5,863 nt of DNA from Candidatus Omnitrophota bacterium (GTDB lineage: Bacteria > Omnitrophota > Gorgyraeia > Gygaellales > Profunditerraquicolaceae): contig JASEHM010000072.1 in assembly GCA_030018895.1 (NCBI GenBank), forward strand, positions 1 through 5,863, in the 5' to 3' direction. The notes beneath the pieces were generated by a model. It saw only the letters and a list, made by a program, of their open reading frames with translations, ran no database searches and had not been told where the DNA came from. The position numbers and the translations under genes were made by a program. Each line of letters opens with the position of its first letter. Positions within the stretch are counted from its first letter, which is position 1. Shown here piece by piece: positions 5,857-5,863 of this stretch.

Positions 5857-5863
5857 TATATTA

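Overview
The window is almost entirely one very long minus-strand gene. It encodes at least 1872 residues, reading from about 5856 down to its stop at 238, and is followed by a 237-base AT-rich intergenic tail. No rRNA, tRNA, CRISPR array or transposase is visible. Two parts of the protein resemble modules I remember from the giant modular proteins of Omnitrophota (candidate phylum OP3). One is the N-terminal LRQIYHSVILGLWFK / GKISGID / KGIYNYIK / QYFSGG block. The other is the C-terminal GGID-containing tail. On that basis the source is probably an uncultivated Omnitrophota-like bacterium. This assignment rests on recalled motifs, not on a search.

Protein layout, N- to C-terminus: (1) residues 1-103, the conserved module of unknown function; (2) residues 104-146, a Ser/Gly/Thr-rich linker; (3) residues 147-415, a charged coiled coil built from three tandem units, the last two nearly identical and 86 codons apart; (4) residues ~420-990, a glucose-6-phosphate isomerase (PGI) domain of the type found in transaldolase-PGI fusion enzymes, but with no transaldolase; (5) residues ~991-1054, a helical linker; (6) residues ~1055-1755, an alpha-D-phosphohexomutase (phosphoglucomutase/phosphomannomutase) domain with its metal, phosphoserine and phosphate loops recognisable; (7) residues ~1776-1872, a Ser/Ala linker and a GGID tail.

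The two enzyme domains catalyse consecutive steps: glucose-1-phosphate <-> glucose-6-phosphate <-> fructose-6-phosphate. The protein therefore looks like a metabolic fusion that connects polysaccharide or glycogen phosphorolysis (or synthesis) with glycolysis, mounted on a coiled-coil scaffold and carrying giant-protein end modules. The key catalytic residues of both domains are present, so activity is plausible.

The true N-terminus is uncertain. Only 7 bases lie upstream of the first ATG, with no stop and no ribosome binding site among them, and the N-terminal module is, as I recall, usually internal in its family. The gene may run beyond the window.

The intergenic tail at 1-237 holds a convincing rho-independent terminator for the big gene (177-211). 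Beyond it lie two 42-bp direct repeats (13-96), each containing a perfect 7-bp hairpin. They overlap a possible 43-codon minus-strand small ORF (10-141) with a well-spaced GGAGG. The small ORF is only weakly supported.
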